A DNA stretch of 13,085 nucleotides from Micrococcales bacterium (GCA_947441105.1 CANESN010000011.1:1-13085), one strand, 5' to 3'. Positions 1-6,750 are shown, counted from the first letter of the stretch. Translations and numbers: made by a program. Notes: generated by a model not told the origin, from the sequence alone.

Positions 1-666
1 CAAAAGCTCGATGGTCCGGTAGTGGGTGACAGCATTTTTGCCATCTGCAGAGATTGTGAACTTGTAATCGTGCTTGGTGCTTCTAGCGATTGGGGTGTCT
101 ATTGTGCCCACAGCTGGGTCTAGGTGTCCCTGGGCCAAGGCGTGATAGGTCTTTTTCACAGTTCTGTCTCTAAAGGCCTGCTTCAACACCGAATAAGCCC
201 GCTCACCCTTGGCTAAGACCATCAGCCCGCTGGTTCCAACATCAAGTCGCTGGACTATGCCCTGACGCTCCTGAGCGCCGGAGGTGGCTAGCTGGATGCC
301 TCTGGCCAACAAGACACCGGGGACGCTTGGGCCTACAAAACCTAAAGACGGGTGCGAGACAACGCCGGCAGGTTTGTCGATGACAATCATGTGTTCATCT
401 TGGAAAACAACCTTTAGCTCGGCCACATCCTCGGCAATGACCTCTGGCTCATTTGAACGCTCGACCAGCTCGACCTCGATGACCTGGTCAATTTCTAGCC
501 GATCGGATTTACCAATTACTTTCCCGGCTCTGGTGACACTGCCCTCAGCAAGTAAATCTGCCGCCTGAGAGCGGCTGATGCCAAGCATTTTTGCCAGGGC
601 GGCATCGGCTCTCTCACCGGAGAGGGAGTCCGGAACCGGCAGATACTTACTTGCCAACCTTGCCAC
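1..666 (-). CDS. RluA/RluD-family RNA pseudouridine synthase, 5' part (3' end outside window)
   Basis: Isomerises specific uridines in structured RNA, probably 23S rRNA, to pseudouridine in the cytoplasm. The window holds 222 codons; family members run near 300, so the C-terminus is cut by the left edge. Residues about 14-65 form an S4-type RNA-binding domain (SLSGERADAALAKMLGISRS). The catalytic domain follows with VIDKPAGVVSHPS (about residues 95-107), then RLDVGTSGLMVLAK, whose Asp142 is the predicted catalytic aspartate, and KTYHALAQG. The usual His before RLD is Gln here. No ATG start exists upstream of the S4 domain. I chose GTG at 664-666, preceded by GGGTGA; TTG at 655-657 is a close alternative. 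Either start lies inside the 3' end of lspA, suggesting coupling. The neighbourhood lspA-rlu after divIVA is common in Actinobacteria. The family is secure; the exact target (RluD-like or other) is not. Confidence 0.88.
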   Translation of the reverse strand, partial: MARLASKYLPVPDSLSGERADAALAKMLGISRSQAADLLAEGSVTRAGKVIGKSDRLEIDQVIEVELVERSNEPEVIAEDVAELKVVFQDEHMIVIDKPAGVVSHPSLGFVGPSVPGVLLARGIQLATSGAQERQGIVQRLDVGTSGLMVLAKGERAYSVLKQAFRDRTVKKTYHALAQGHLDPAVGTIDTPIARSTKHDYKFTISADGKNAVTHYRTIELL

Positions 667-1159
667 CCAGTTCGTCACCCATAAGCGTTCTGAGCATTGC
701 CAGTGATACACCGACAACCAAGAAGGTGTCAGCCAAATTAAAAATCGGGAAATTGAACGGGATCGAAATGAAATCCACGACATGCCCATTTAGGAAACCT
801 GGAGCGCGAGTGAGTCTGTCAACCAAATTTCCAGCAGCTCCGCCCAGCACCAAACCGGCGATGATGGTCCAGGTGAGGTTTTTGACCTTTGGTCCAAACC
901 ACAAAAGCGCTAGCACCGCACAGCAGGCAATAATCGCTAGCACCCAGGTCTGGCCAACGCCGAGCGAGAATGCAGCCGCGTCGTTGTAGGCAAGTCGGAA
1001 TCTGAGAATGTCACCTATTACGGGCATGACAGAACCGTCAGAAAGGGCGGCAATTGCCAACTCTTTGGTTAGCTGATCAAGAAAAACTAAGAAAACGCCA
1101 ATTCCAAGGAAAAGGAAGGTTCTTGCTTTACTTGCGCTCACTTGAGGTTTCGTCTTCAT
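647..1159 (-). CDS. lspA: Lipoprotein signal peptidase (signal peptidase II)
   Basis: Membrane aspartyl protease that cleaves the signal peptide from diacylglyceryl-modified prolipoproteins at the lipobox. At 170 residues it has normal family length and four hydrophobic segments (about 12-30, 70-90, 95-112, 138-158). Family motifs are all present: DQLTK (28-32), NDAAAFSLG (59-67), GGAAGNLVDR (106-115), VVDF (127-130) and FNLAD (140-144). Asp129 and Asp144 are the predicted catalytic pair. In the third motif the usual N-x-G-A-A-F reads N-D-A-A-A-F, a Gly-to-Ala change. The ATG at 1157-1159 lies inside the 3' end of divIVA, giving a 32-bp overlap. It has GAGG touching the start rather than a well-spaced Shine-Dalgarno, so reinitiation after divIVA is likely. 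GTG at 1139-1141 is a possible shorter start. The gene end overlaps the pseudouridine synthase start. Confidence 0.95.
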   Translation of the reverse strand: MKTKPQVSASKARTFLFLGIGVFLVFLDQLTKELAIAALSDGSVMPVIGDILRFRLAYNDAAAFSLGVGQTWVLAIIACCAVLALLWFGPKVKNLTWTIIAGLVLGGAAGNLVDRLTRAPGFLNGHVVDFISIPFNFPIFNLADTFLVVGVSLAMLRTLMGDELGGKVGK

Positions 1160-1826
1160 CCTCAGCGGCTGCTGACGTCACAACCTCATCCTCGAGCTCG
1201 TCTTCATCCTCAACAACCTCGGCCGTAGCCTCGGTGATTTGGGCGAATTCAATTTTCGCAGCTGCCTCTAGTGGCTGCTCAAAGGACTCCTCGCGGATCA
1301 AAGTGGTGAGCTGAGACTCCATGTATTCGCGCAGGCGACCACGGTAGTCGTGCTCGAATTCGCGAAGTTCGTCAATGGTGTTCTCAATTGCCTTGCGGTC
1401 AAGCTCTAGCTGACCAAGAACTGCACGGGCCTGAGCCTCTGCGTCGCGCACTAGGCGAGCGGCATTCTCCTGGCCATCACGAATTAGCTGATCGCGCTTG
1501 GTTAGACCCTCACGGACGTGCTCCTCATGCAACTTGCGGGCAAGCTCTAGCAAGCTGTGTGAGTTGCTGGCGTCGGCAGCACTTGGAACTGATGCGGCGA
1601 CCACCGGTGCAACTGGGAAGTCTGCTGCTGAAGCAGCTGGAGCGGCCTGCGCCTGAGCCTTTGCGGCCTCTAGCTGCTGGCGAAGCTCTTCGTTCTCGCC
1701 ACCGAGCTTTCGAAGCTCAACAACGACCTCGTCTAGAAAGTCATCGACCTCGTCCTGATCATATCCCTCGCGGAACTTGACGATGGTAAATCTCTTGTTT
1801 ACAACTTCTTCGGGCGTCAGCGCCAT
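1128..1826 (-). CDS. divIVA: DivIVA-domain polar growth scaffold (Wag31/DivIVA)
   Basis: Coiled-coil protein that gathers on curved membrane at poles and septa and, in Actinobacteria, directs polar cell-wall growth. The 232-residue product opens with a DivIVA membrane-targeting domain (about 1-40: LTPEEVVNKRF, then GYDQDEVDDFLDEV). A first coiled coil (about 30-58) is followed by an Ala/Pro-rich linker (about 57-88), a longer charged coiled coil (about 90-180), and a strongly acidic Glu/Asp tail (about 205-230). This domain order matches mycobacterial Wag31 and Streptomyces DivIVA. The start is well supported: AGGAAGG lies 6 nt upstream of the ATG. A 50-bp gap separates it from yggT, larger than most gaps here, so a private promoter is possible. 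The last 32 bp are shared with lspA. The family is certain; the symbol wag31 would be equally valid. Confidence 0.95.
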   Translation of the reverse strand: MALTPEEVVNKRFTIVKFREGYDQDEVDDFLDEVVVELRKLGGENEELRQQLEAAKAQAQAAPAASAADFPVAPVVAASVPSAADASNSHSLLELARKLHEEHVREGLTKRDQLIRDGQENAARLVRDAEAQARAVLGQLELDRKAIENTIDELREFEHDYRGRLREYMESQLTTLIREESFEQPLEAAAKIEFAQITEATAEVVEDEDELEDEVVTSAAAEDEDETSSERK

Positions 1827-1832
1827 GTTGCA

Positions 1833-1839
1833 CCTTCCT
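1833..1839 (-). promoter_or_regulatory. Shine-Dalgarno of divIVA
   Basis: On the minus strand AGGAAGG sits 6 nt before the divIVA ATG. It is one of the strongest ribosome binding sites in the window and fits a scaffold protein made in quantity. It also fixes the start codon. Confidence 0.8.
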
Positions 1840-1844
1840 GATAC

Positions 1845-1858
1845 AGCGCAAAAGCGCT
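1845..1858. repeat. Small inverted repeat in the yggT-divIVA gap
   Basis: AGCGC-AAAA-GCGCT is a perfect 5-bp inverted repeat with a 4-nt loop, in the 50-bp gap 1827-1876. No T-run follows it on the minus strand, so it does not look like an intrinsic terminator. It ends 5 nt before the divIVA Shine-Dalgarno and could form a small leader hairpin or bind a regulator. The gap also contains TAACAT (minus strand, plus positions 1865-1870), a weak match to a -10 element with no good -35. Confidence 0.4.
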
Positions 1859-1876
1859 CACGCTATGTTATTCGCT

Positions 1877-2161
1877 TTAGAGGGTTTGAACCAAGCCCTG
1901 CGCAAAAAGTACCGCAATAAGCACAATTGTCCAAGCCAAATCCAATGCCACTACCCCAAGCTTTAATGGCGGCACGAAGCGCCTTACGAACTTAATCGGT
2001 GGATCGGTGATTGTGAAGGCAAAATCAACAATCGGCATCAAGATGCTAGGTGGTCGCCAGCCACGATTGACCGACATTACGAATTCAACGATGAACCTGG
2101 CAAACATGGCGTAGACAAAGAGCTGCAACGCCCAATAAAGAATTAAACCGATCAGACCCAT
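1877..2161 (-). CDS. yggT: YggT-family small membrane protein
   Basis: A 94-residue integral membrane protein with two hydrophobic segments (about 3-28 and 68-92). Between them is a loop containing RPPSILMPIVDFAFTITDPP, then the basic stretch KFVRRFVPP. The spacing of the loop and its Pro-rich and basic residues are typical of the YggT family (known as YlmG in Gram-positive bacteria). Its molecular role is not settled. It lies next to sepF and divIVA in many Gram-positive and actinobacterial genomes, which suggests a link to division or envelope work. The ATG is 3 nt after the sepF stop and has no clear Shine-Dalgarno, so it probably depends on translation of sepF. The length is normal and nothing is missing. 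Confidence 0.92.
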   Translation of the reverse strand: MGLIGLILYWALQLFVYAMFARFIVEFVMSVNRGWRPPSILMPIVDFAFTITDPPIKFVRRFVPPLKLGVVALDLAWTIVLIAVLFAQGLVQTL

Positions 2162-2164
2162 AAA

Positions 2165-2554
2165 TTAGTCGAGCAGGTTGTCGGCGTCGGTGGCCTCAGC
2201 CTCACCGTCGTTCACCTCAACGTGGCTTGGGCTTAGCAAGAAGACCTTTGGGGTGACGCGGCGGATCTGACCTTCAAGCGCTTCTTTAAGACCGAGCATG
2301 AAGTCCAGCATGCGCTTGGCATCGGCCTCGCTCATGCCGCCGATGTTCACAATCACTGGAACGCCTTGGCGGTAGTGGAAGGCAACTTCCTTACCATCTG
2401 CGTAAGTCTGTGGTTCTAGCGTGATGATTTCTGACATTTCAGAGCCGCGACGTGGTCTCGATGCGGCTGGACGAGGCTTTGCGCTCGCTTCAACTTTCTG
2501 AGGTTCGGCTGATCCAAAACCAAAGAAAGTCATAACTGAATTAACTGCGCCCAT
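2165..2554 (-). CDS. sepF: SepF, cell division protein (FtsZ membrane anchor)
   Basis: SepF tethers FtsZ filaments to the membrane and, in Actinobacteria lacking FtsA, is the main Z-ring anchor. The product has 129 residues from the chosen start. A short hydrophobic N-terminal stretch (MGAVNSVMTFFGFG) is the likely membrane-binding amphipathic helix. A basic Pro/Ala-rich linker (about 18-40) follows, then the SepF core (about 43-112) with GVPVIVNIGGM, AKRMLDFMLGL and VTPKVFLLSP, and an acidic tail ending DNLLD. Two ATG codons are adjacent (2555-2557 and 2552-2554). The Shine-Dalgarno AAGGAG is only 2 nt from the first and 5 nt from the second, so the second was chosen; the difference is one Met. 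No ftsA is visible, in line with SepF's role. It is followed after 3 nt by yggT. Confidence 0.95.
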   Translation of the reverse strand: MGAVNSVMTFFGFGSAEPQKVEASAKPRPAASRPRRGSEMSEIITLEPQTYADGKEVAFHYRQGVPVIVNIGGMSEADAKRMLDFMLGLKEALEGQIRRVTPKVFLLSPSHVEVNDGEAEATDADNLLD

Positions 2555-2559
2555 CATTA

Positions 2560-2565
2560 CTCCTT
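2560..2565 (-). promoter_or_regulatory. Shine-Dalgarno that decides the sepF start
   Basis: On the minus strand AAGGAG lies 2 nt from the first and 5 nt from the second of two tandem ATG codons. The 5-nt spacing favours initiation at 2552-2554. The 25-nt gap between yggS and this start holds no other visible signal. Confidence 0.75.
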
Positions 2566-2579
2566 AGATTGCTTCAAGA

Positions 2580-3275
2580 CTATGGGTTCAAAGGCCTAGG
2601 GCCGGTGATTGCCGAGCCAACTCTTATGTGTGTCGCACCCATGGAAATCGCTAATTCGAAATCCTCGCTCATGCCAATCGATAGCTTTGTAGCCTTGGGT
2701 GCAAGTTCCTGCAGTTTGCCGCTGGCAATAAGAACTTTTTCAAATTCCGCAGCCGGGTCCATCCCAAGTCCGGCAACCGCCATAACACCTAGCAGCTCGA
2801 AGTTTGGTAGCTGCAATACGGACTCGGCCAATGGCGCAAGATTTTCAGGTAACACTCCCCCGCGACCTTCGTCATCGGTGAGGTTCAGTTCGATAAACCC
2901 AGAAAAGGTTCCCTCAAACTTTGGAAGTTGCTTCGCTAGTTCTGAAACCAGCGATTCTCGGTCGATTGAGTGGATGACCCTGGCGTATTTCAGGACCGAT
3001 TTCACCTTGTTGGATTGCAACTGCCCGACAAAGTGCCAAATAGCCTGCGACTGCGGGCGCAATTCCGCGAGTCGAACACTTTTTGGGCTGGCTTCCTGGT
3101 CTCGGTTTTCACCAAAATGCAGCTGACCTAAGTCAACTAACTCGGCCACCACCTCGGCAGGGTTGTTCTTTGTGATGGCCACTAACTCAACATCGGTCAA
3201 TGACCTGCCAGAAGCCGAACAGGCACTGGCCATTTTGGCCAGCACCTGTTCGTATCTAGAAGCTAATTGGCTCAA
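2580..3275 (-). CDS. yggS: YggS/PLPBP-family pyridoxal-phosphate-binding protein
   Basis: Cytosolic single-domain TIM-barrel protein that binds pyridoxal phosphate and is thought to help vitamin B6 homeostasis; no catalytic reaction is established for the family. The 231-residue length is normal. [10 protein letters not shown] carries Lys36, the predicted PLP-binding lysine. Other motifs are HFGENR (53-58), [10 protein letters not shown] (81-90), IHSID (101-105), LLGVMAV (161-167), [10 protein letters not shown] (201-210) and the phosphate-binding GSAITG (220-225). The start is TTG at 3273-3275, overlapping the ftsZ stop as TTGA with no clear Shine-Dalgarno. This N-terminus aligns with the expected family length, and the next ATG would lose 14 residues of the first helix. 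Placement between ftsZ and sepF is widespread in Gram-positive bacteria and Actinobacteria. A division role is not shown by the sequence. Confidence 0.93.
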   Translation of the reverse strand: MSQLASRYEQVLAKMASACSASGRSLTDVELVAITKNNPAEVVAELVDLGQLHFGENRDQEASPKSVRLAELRPQSQAIWHFVGQLQSNKVKSVLKYARVIHSIDRESLVSELAKQLPKFEGTFSGFIELNLTDDEGRGGVLPENLAPLAESVLQLPNFELLGVMAVAGLGMDPAAEFEKVLIASGKLQELAPKATKLSIGMSEDFELAISMGATHIRVGSAITGPRPLNP

Positions 3276-4444
3276 CGGAAGAATTCAGGAAGATCCAAAT
3301 CGTCACCGAACTGACCGTTAGAGCTAGGAGCTGCGCTGTGGGCGGGAACCAAGGTCTCGCTCTGAATCAACTGCTCGCTGGTTGGAAGCTCCTGGGCCGG
3401 CTCGGCAACTGCGTAATCCTCAACTGCTGGGGCCGCAACAGCCTGCTCGACTGGAAGAACAACAGCGGCAGGTGCTTCGAACTTTCGGTACGTCGGCTCG
3501 CCGCCATCAAAGCCAGCGGCGATAACGGTGATGCGGACCTCGTCTCCCAAGGTGTCCTCAATGGTTGCACCGAAGATGATGTTGGCTTCTGGGTGAACTG
3601 CTTCCTGAACCAAACGAGCTGCGTCGTCGATTTCGTGCAGACCTAGGTCTGAAGCACCCTGAACCAAAAGCAATACTCCGTGAGCACCCTCGATGGTTGC
3701 CTCGAGAAGCGGGGAAGAAACGGCAATCTCAGCAGCACGGACCGCACGGTCTTCACCCTTGGCGGTACCGATGCCCATAAGAGCACTTCCGGCACCCTGC
3801 ATAACGGACTTCACGTCGTTGAAGTCGAGGTTGATAAGTCCAGGGATCACGATCAGGTCGCTGATGCCCTGCACACCGGCACGAAGCACGTCGTCCGCGG
3901 TGATGAAGGCTTCGATGGCGGAAATCTTCTTGTTTGACATCTCAAGTAGACGCTGGTTTGGAACCACGATCAGGGTGTCAACCTCGGCGCGAAGTTCGCG
4001 GATACCCTCATCGGCCTGCACGGCACGGCGCTTACCCTCAAAGTTGAACGGGCGGGTTACCACACCCACGGTCAAAGCACCTAGGCGCTTTGCAATTCTT
4101 GCCACCACCGGAGCTGCTCCGGTACCGGTACCGCCACCCTCGCCGGCGGTTACGAATACCATGTCGGCACCCTTTAGCGCTGACTCAATCTCGTTCTCGT
4201 GCTCCTCAGCGGCGCGACGACCTACCTCTGGGTCGGCTCCTGCTCCAAGGCCACGGGTGATGTCGCGACCAATGTCCAACTTGACATCGGCATCGCTCAT
4301 TAGCAGGGCCTGTGCGTCGGTGTTCACCGCTACAAACTCAACTCCGCGAAGTCCAGACTGGATCATGCGGTTTAGCGCATTCACACCGCCGCCACCAACT
4401 CCAACGACCTTGATGACTGCCTGATAGTTCGGGGTCTGAGCCAC
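3272..4444 (-). CDS. ftsZ: FtsZ, tubulin-like GTPase forming the division ring
   Basis: FtsZ polymerises with GTP into the Z ring at midcell and recruits the divisome. From the GTG at 4442-4444 the product has 390 residues. The N-terminal GTPase domain has [14 protein letters not shown] (about 14-27), the tubulin signature [10 protein letters not shown] (103-112), and the T7 synergy loop NLDFNDVK (205-212) with the catalytic aspartates. The C-terminal domain runs to about residue 312. A variable Ala/Pro/Glu linker (about 320-378) leads to the conserved tail [10 protein letters not shown] (381-390), the docking site for SepF and other partners. The GTG start is chosen because AAGGAGG sits 6 nt upstream. 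A longer reading from TTG at 4471 would place that Shine-Dalgarno inside the coding region. The gene is preceded by a 137-bp leader with a bulged inverted repeat, suggesting its own regulation, and overlaps yggS by 4 nt. Confidence 0.98.
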   Translation of the reverse strand: MAQTPNYQAVIKVVGVGGGGVNALNRMIQSGLRGVEFVAVNTDAQALLMSDADVKLDIGRDITRGLGAGADPEVGRRAAEEHENEIESALKGADMVFVTAGEGGGTGTGAAPVVARIAKRLGALTVGVVTRPFNFEGKRRAVQADEGIRELRAEVDTLIVVPNQRLLEMSNKKISAIEAFITADDVLRAGVQGISDLIVIPGLINLDFNDVKSVMQGAGSALMGIGTAKGEDRAVRAAEIAVSSPLLEATIEGAHGVLLLVQGASDLGLHEIDDAARLVQEAVHPEANIIFGATIEDTLGDEVRITVIAAGFDGGEPTYRKFEAPAAVVLPVEQAVAAPAVEDYAVAEPAQELPTSEQLIQSETLVPAHSAAPSSNGQFGDDLDLPEFFR

Positions 4445-4450
4445 GATGTT

Positions 4451-4457
4451 CCTCCTT
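4451..4457 (-). promoter_or_regulatory. Shine-Dalgarno that decides the ftsZ start
   Basis: AAGGAGG on the minus strand, 6 nt before GTG at 4442-4444. It is the strongest ribosome binding site seen in the window. It sets the start at GTG rather than the upstream in-frame TTG at 4469-4471, and fits high FtsZ synthesis. Confidence 0.85.
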
Positions 4458-4465
4458 GTGAAAAC

Positions 4466-4499
4466 TCTCAAGTTAAGGCTGAGGCTTAACCCTTTGAGA
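4466..4499 (-). promoter_or_regulatory. Bulged inverted repeat in the ftsZ leader (candidate operator or mRNA hairpin)
   Basis: Reading the minus strand: TCTCAA, a 3-nt bulge AGG, GTTAAG, 7 nt, CTTAAC, TTGAGA. The two 6-bp arms on each side are perfectly complementary. The central 19 bp (4472-4490), GTTAAGCCTCAGCCTTAAC, match their own reverse complement at 16 of 19 positions. The 3' arm ends 8 nt before the ftsZ Shine-Dalgarno. As RNA it would be an AU-rich hairpin just upstream of the ribosome site. As DNA it resembles a dyad operator. From memory, the MerR-type regulator FtsR activates ftsZ in Corynebacterium and is conserved in Actinobacteria. Binding here would be inference only, and I did not find a convincing -35/-10 pair around it. 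Confidence 0.55.
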
Positions 4500-4524
4500 A
4501 GAATTCAGTTTGCGCCAAGAAGTT

Positions 4525-4557
4525 AGGCCCCGACAAGCCCTATTCGCTCGAGGGCCT
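4525..4557 (-). repeat. Competing GC-rich inverted repeats after ftsQ
   Basis: On the minus strand AGGCCCT (plus 4551-4557) can pair with AGGGCTT (plus 4535-4541) across a 9-nt loop, using one G-U pair. Its AGGCCC can instead pair perfectly with GGGCCT (plus 4525-4530) across a longer loop. The two pairings exclude each other. No T-run follows either, so neither is a classical terminator. Confidence 0.35.
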
Positions 4558-4581
4558 CGGGCGTGTCGCAAATGAGTTGAA

Positions 4582-5361
4582 TCAATAGTCTTGGTAAGTA
4601 ACCACGGGGGCTTTGGGAGATGAGACATCGATGGTGACGCCGGGTTTTACACCGGTCTTCATAAGCGAGTTCAAGACCTCAGCTTTGAGCAGCCCCTGCT
4701 TGGCGTTTCCCCAAATCACGCGGGTATCGCTCTTTCGCAAAATCAAATCTGAGGTTAACTGCTCGGAAACCTGAATTGAGAAAACCTTCTTATAGGTGCC
4801 AACCGGAAGCGAAAGCAAGACCTCCATAGCGGTTTTATACTTCTTGTCCTTCAAAGGGTCAGCGGTGAAGCGGAAAAACGGGTACTTATCTTTGGCACCA
4901 GCCACATCGATGCGAACCCCGGCGGCGTCATAGAGGTAGTTCTTCCCGCCTCGCACCAGAATCACAATTGGCTGGCGCTCGCGAATCTTCACGGTCAATG
5001 TGTGAGGCGGCTCCGCCTGGAGCGTGAAGGTCTCTATCAGGGCAAAATCCGCCAACAGGTCGGCAACACTGTCCTGGGAGATGGTTGTCAGGGGCTTTCC
5101 AACCAGTCCCTCCAGAGCTCCCATTACCTTGCTGGCTTGAATTCGATCATTGCCACTGACTTTGATTTGCTCTACGGCCAGCATCGGTGTGAAGAAGGTG
5201 GCTACCACTAAAATCACCAGGGAGATTGGTCCAGCAATAAACAAGGTCCTACCGAGAATTCGAAATCCAGAGCTGCGGGGAGCTTTAGTCTTCGCGGGCT
5301 TAGCGCTTTGTCTAACGCGCTTTATCTCACGGCCGACAAGTTCGCGCTCTGGTTTCTTCAA
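4582..5361 (-). CDS. ftsQ: FtsQ, bitopic divisome protein
   Basis: FtsQ connects early cytoplasmic division proteins with the septal synthesis complex (FtsL/FtsB, FtsW/FtsI). The 259-residue product has a basic cytoplasmic N-terminus (1-35, many Lys/Arg), one transmembrane helix (about 38-60), a POTRA-like domain starting VEQIKVSGNDRIQ (about 63-132, ending TLTVKIRERQP), and a beta-rich extracytoplasmic domain to the C-terminus, with NYLYDAAGVRID (141-152). Sequence conservation in this family is low, so position between murC and ftsZ is an important part of the call. The start is TTG at 5359-5361, directly after the murC stop with no gap. GGAGG 5 nt upstream, within the murC 3' end, supports it. 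No Ser/Thr-rich or repeat insertion is seen. Confidence 0.93.
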   Translation of the reverse strand: MKKPERELVGREIKRVRQSAKPAKTKAPRSSGFRILGRTLFIAGPISLVILVVATFFTPMLAVEQIKVSGNDRIQASKVMGALEGLVGKPLTTISQDSVADLLADFALIETFTLQAEPPHTLTVKIRERQPIVILVRGGKNYLYDAAGVRIDVAGAKDKYPFFRFTADPLKDKKYKTAMEVLLSLPVGTYKKVFSIQVSEQLTSDLILRKSDTRVIWGNAKQGLLKAEVLNSLMKTGVKPGVTIDVSSPKAPVVTYQDY

Positions 5362-6750
5362 CTAAGCCTCCAGGGCACTTAGCAGCTCAGGTACCATGCG
5401 GTAGATGTCACCACAGCCCATCGTGATGATGAAATCCCCACTTTGGGCAAGGCTGGCGGCAACGGCTGGCACGTCCTGCCACACCGGCACGTAGTGCATC
5501 CTGGCTTGATCTGCGAAGCGATCTGCAATTAGTGCCCCGGTGACCCCTGGTTCCGGGTCTTCCCTGGCCGCATAGATATCCAGGCAAACTACCTGGTCAC
5601 TCAGCGCTAATGCTTGTGCGAACTCGGCTTGGAAAATGCGAGTTCTAGAAAAAAGATGCGGTTGAAAAACCGTGATCAATTTGCCCGAACCCACTACCGC
5701 TCTAGCCGCGCTCAATGCGGCGGCAACCTCGGTGGGGTGGTGAGCGTAGTCGTCGTAGACCTTCACCCCGCGGCGCTCCCCGTGCAGCTCAAAGCGGCGC
5801 TCGGTGCCGGAGAAGTGCGCGACAGCCTTCGCCGAATCCTCAAAATCAAATCCAAGTCCAACCAAGACCGCAACCGCTCCTGCGGCATTGAGCGCATTGT
5901 GATGGCCTGGAACCTGTAATTGAACCTGAATGCTCTTGGGGCCAAAGCCGAGCTCAAACGAGACATTTCCCGTTAGCGCAGCGACGTTTCTGACCTGCAC
6001 CGAGGCATCGCTGGCGGTTCCAAAGGTCATTATGTTCTTGTGCTTCAAGCGCTTAGTTACTCGCACAGCACCCGGGTCATCACTTGAAATGGCGACTAGG
6101 GAACCCGCGGCATCGGCAAACTTTGCGAATTCACCCTCGAAAGCATCGAGTGAGCCAAAGTGGTCCAGGTGATCTGGGTCAACGTTGGTGATTAGTGCGA
6201 CTTCGGTCTTGTAGTGAAGAAAAGAGCTATCGGACTCGTCTGCCTCTATGACAAAGTGCTCACCCTTGCCAGATCCCGCTGAGGCTCCGTACTCCTGAAT
6301 CACACCGCCGTTTACAAAGCTGGGGTCAGCACCGAGGCGGCTGAGAGCGGTAATCACCATTCCGGTCGAAGTGGTCTTTCCGTGAGCTCCCGCTACCGCG
6401 ATGAGCTTGCCCTTTGATGCCAGGTGAGCCAAAAGTGCTGAGCGGTGCAGGATTGGTATTCCGCGCTCCTGAGCCAGGACGTACTCAGGGTTAGTCGGCC
6501 ACAATGCACTTGTGACAACCACCGTGTCAGGGTCACCAAGGTTTTCGGCGGCGTGGCCAATGTGAATTACGGCACCTAGTTCTCGCAAAGCCTGAACGTT
6601 TGAGGAGTCCCTGAGGTCAGAGCCGGTCACCTTGTGCCCCATTCCCAAAGTTAGCCGGGCGATGCCCGACATTCCAGAACCACCGATGCCAATAAAGTGC
6701 ACGGTACCTAAATCGTCAGGAATGGGCTGGGAGAAGTCGGGCTTAATCAC
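5362..6750 (-). CDS. murC: MurC, UDP-N-acetylmuramate--L-alanine ligase
   Basis: Cytoplasmic ATP-dependent Mur ligase adding L-Ala to UDP-MurNAc, the first peptide residue. The 462-residue length is normal. The N-terminal Rossmann domain has [15 protein letters not shown] (17-31). The ATP loop is GAHGKTT (121-127), with EADESDSSF (169-177) and [11 protein letters not shown] (188-198) following in the central domain. HNALNA (284-289) and [10 protein letters not shown] (332-341) mark the C-terminal part. The pattern GAHGKTT plus DDYAHHP distinguishes MurC from MurD, MurE and MurF. The start is GTG at 6748-6750, overlapping the murG stop by 8 nt with no clear Shine-Dalgarno, so it is probably coupled to murG. 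ftsQ begins on the next base after the stop. All expected motifs are intact. Confidence 0.98.
   Translation of the reverse strand: MIKPDFSQPIPDDLGTVHFIGIGGSGMSGIARLTLGMGHKVTGSDLRDSSNVQALRELGAVIHIGHAAENLGDPDTVVVTSALWPTNPEYVLAQERGIPILHRSALLAHLASKGKLIAVAGAHGKTTSTGMVITALSRLGADPSFVNGGVIQEYGASAGSGKGEHFVIEADESDSSFLHYKTEVALITNVDPDHLDHFGSLDAFEGEFAKFADAAGSLVAISSDDPGAVRVTKRLKHKNIMTFGTASDASVQVRNVAALTGNVSFELGFGPKSIQVQLQVPGHHNALNAAGAVAVLVGLGFDFEDSAKAVAHFSGTERRFELHGERRGVKVYDDYAHHPTEVAAALSAARAVVGSGKLITVFQPHLFSRTRIFQAEFAQALALSDQVVCLDIYAAREDPEPGVTGALIADRFADQARMHYVPVWQDVPAVAASLAQSGDFIITMGCGDIYRMVPELLSALEA
5367..5371 (-). promoter_or_regulatory. Shine-Dalgarno supporting the TTG start of ftsQ
   Basis: GGAGG on the minus strand lies within the last codons of murC, 5 nt before TTG at 5359-5361. 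It supports this rare start codon, which follows the murC TAG with no intervening base. Confidence 0.65.

Larger units (their letters stand above)
4445..4581 (-). promoter_or_regulatory. Intergenic region between ftsQ and ftsZ (likely ftsZ promoter/leader)
   Basis: This 137-bp stretch is the largest non-coding gap in the window; most other junctions overlap or abut. It follows a long coupled series of genes and precedes the one gene needed in much higher amounts, so a separate ftsZ promoter is likely. It contains the dyad at 4466-4499 and a GC-rich set of partly competing inverted repeats at 4525-4557. TAACTT occurs twice on the minus strand (plus 4519-4524 and 4470-4475) as a possible -10 (TANNNT), but neither has a clear -35 at normal spacing. 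I therefore do not assign a transcription start. Confidence 0.5.

Noticed and set aside
1054..1314. Plus-strand frame with a long Ser run
   Set aside because: The Ser run is the reverse reading of the Glu/Asp-rich DivIVA tail codons, not a real protein.
1845..1858. Intrinsic terminator after yggT
   Set aside because: The stem is only 5 bp and no T-run follows on the transcribed strand; it is kept only as an inverted repeat.
2569..3126. Plus-strand open frame of 185 codons opposite yggS
   Set aside because: Mirror of the yggS coding region with low-complexity Ser-rich translation; yggS has all family motifs.
3693..4424. Long open frame (243 codons) on the plus strand opposite ftsZ
   Set aside because: It is antisense to a certain ftsZ, is rich in Ser/Ala/Pro/Arg with no recognisable domain, and has no ribosome site or neighbours on that strand. 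It is a by-product of codon use in ftsZ.
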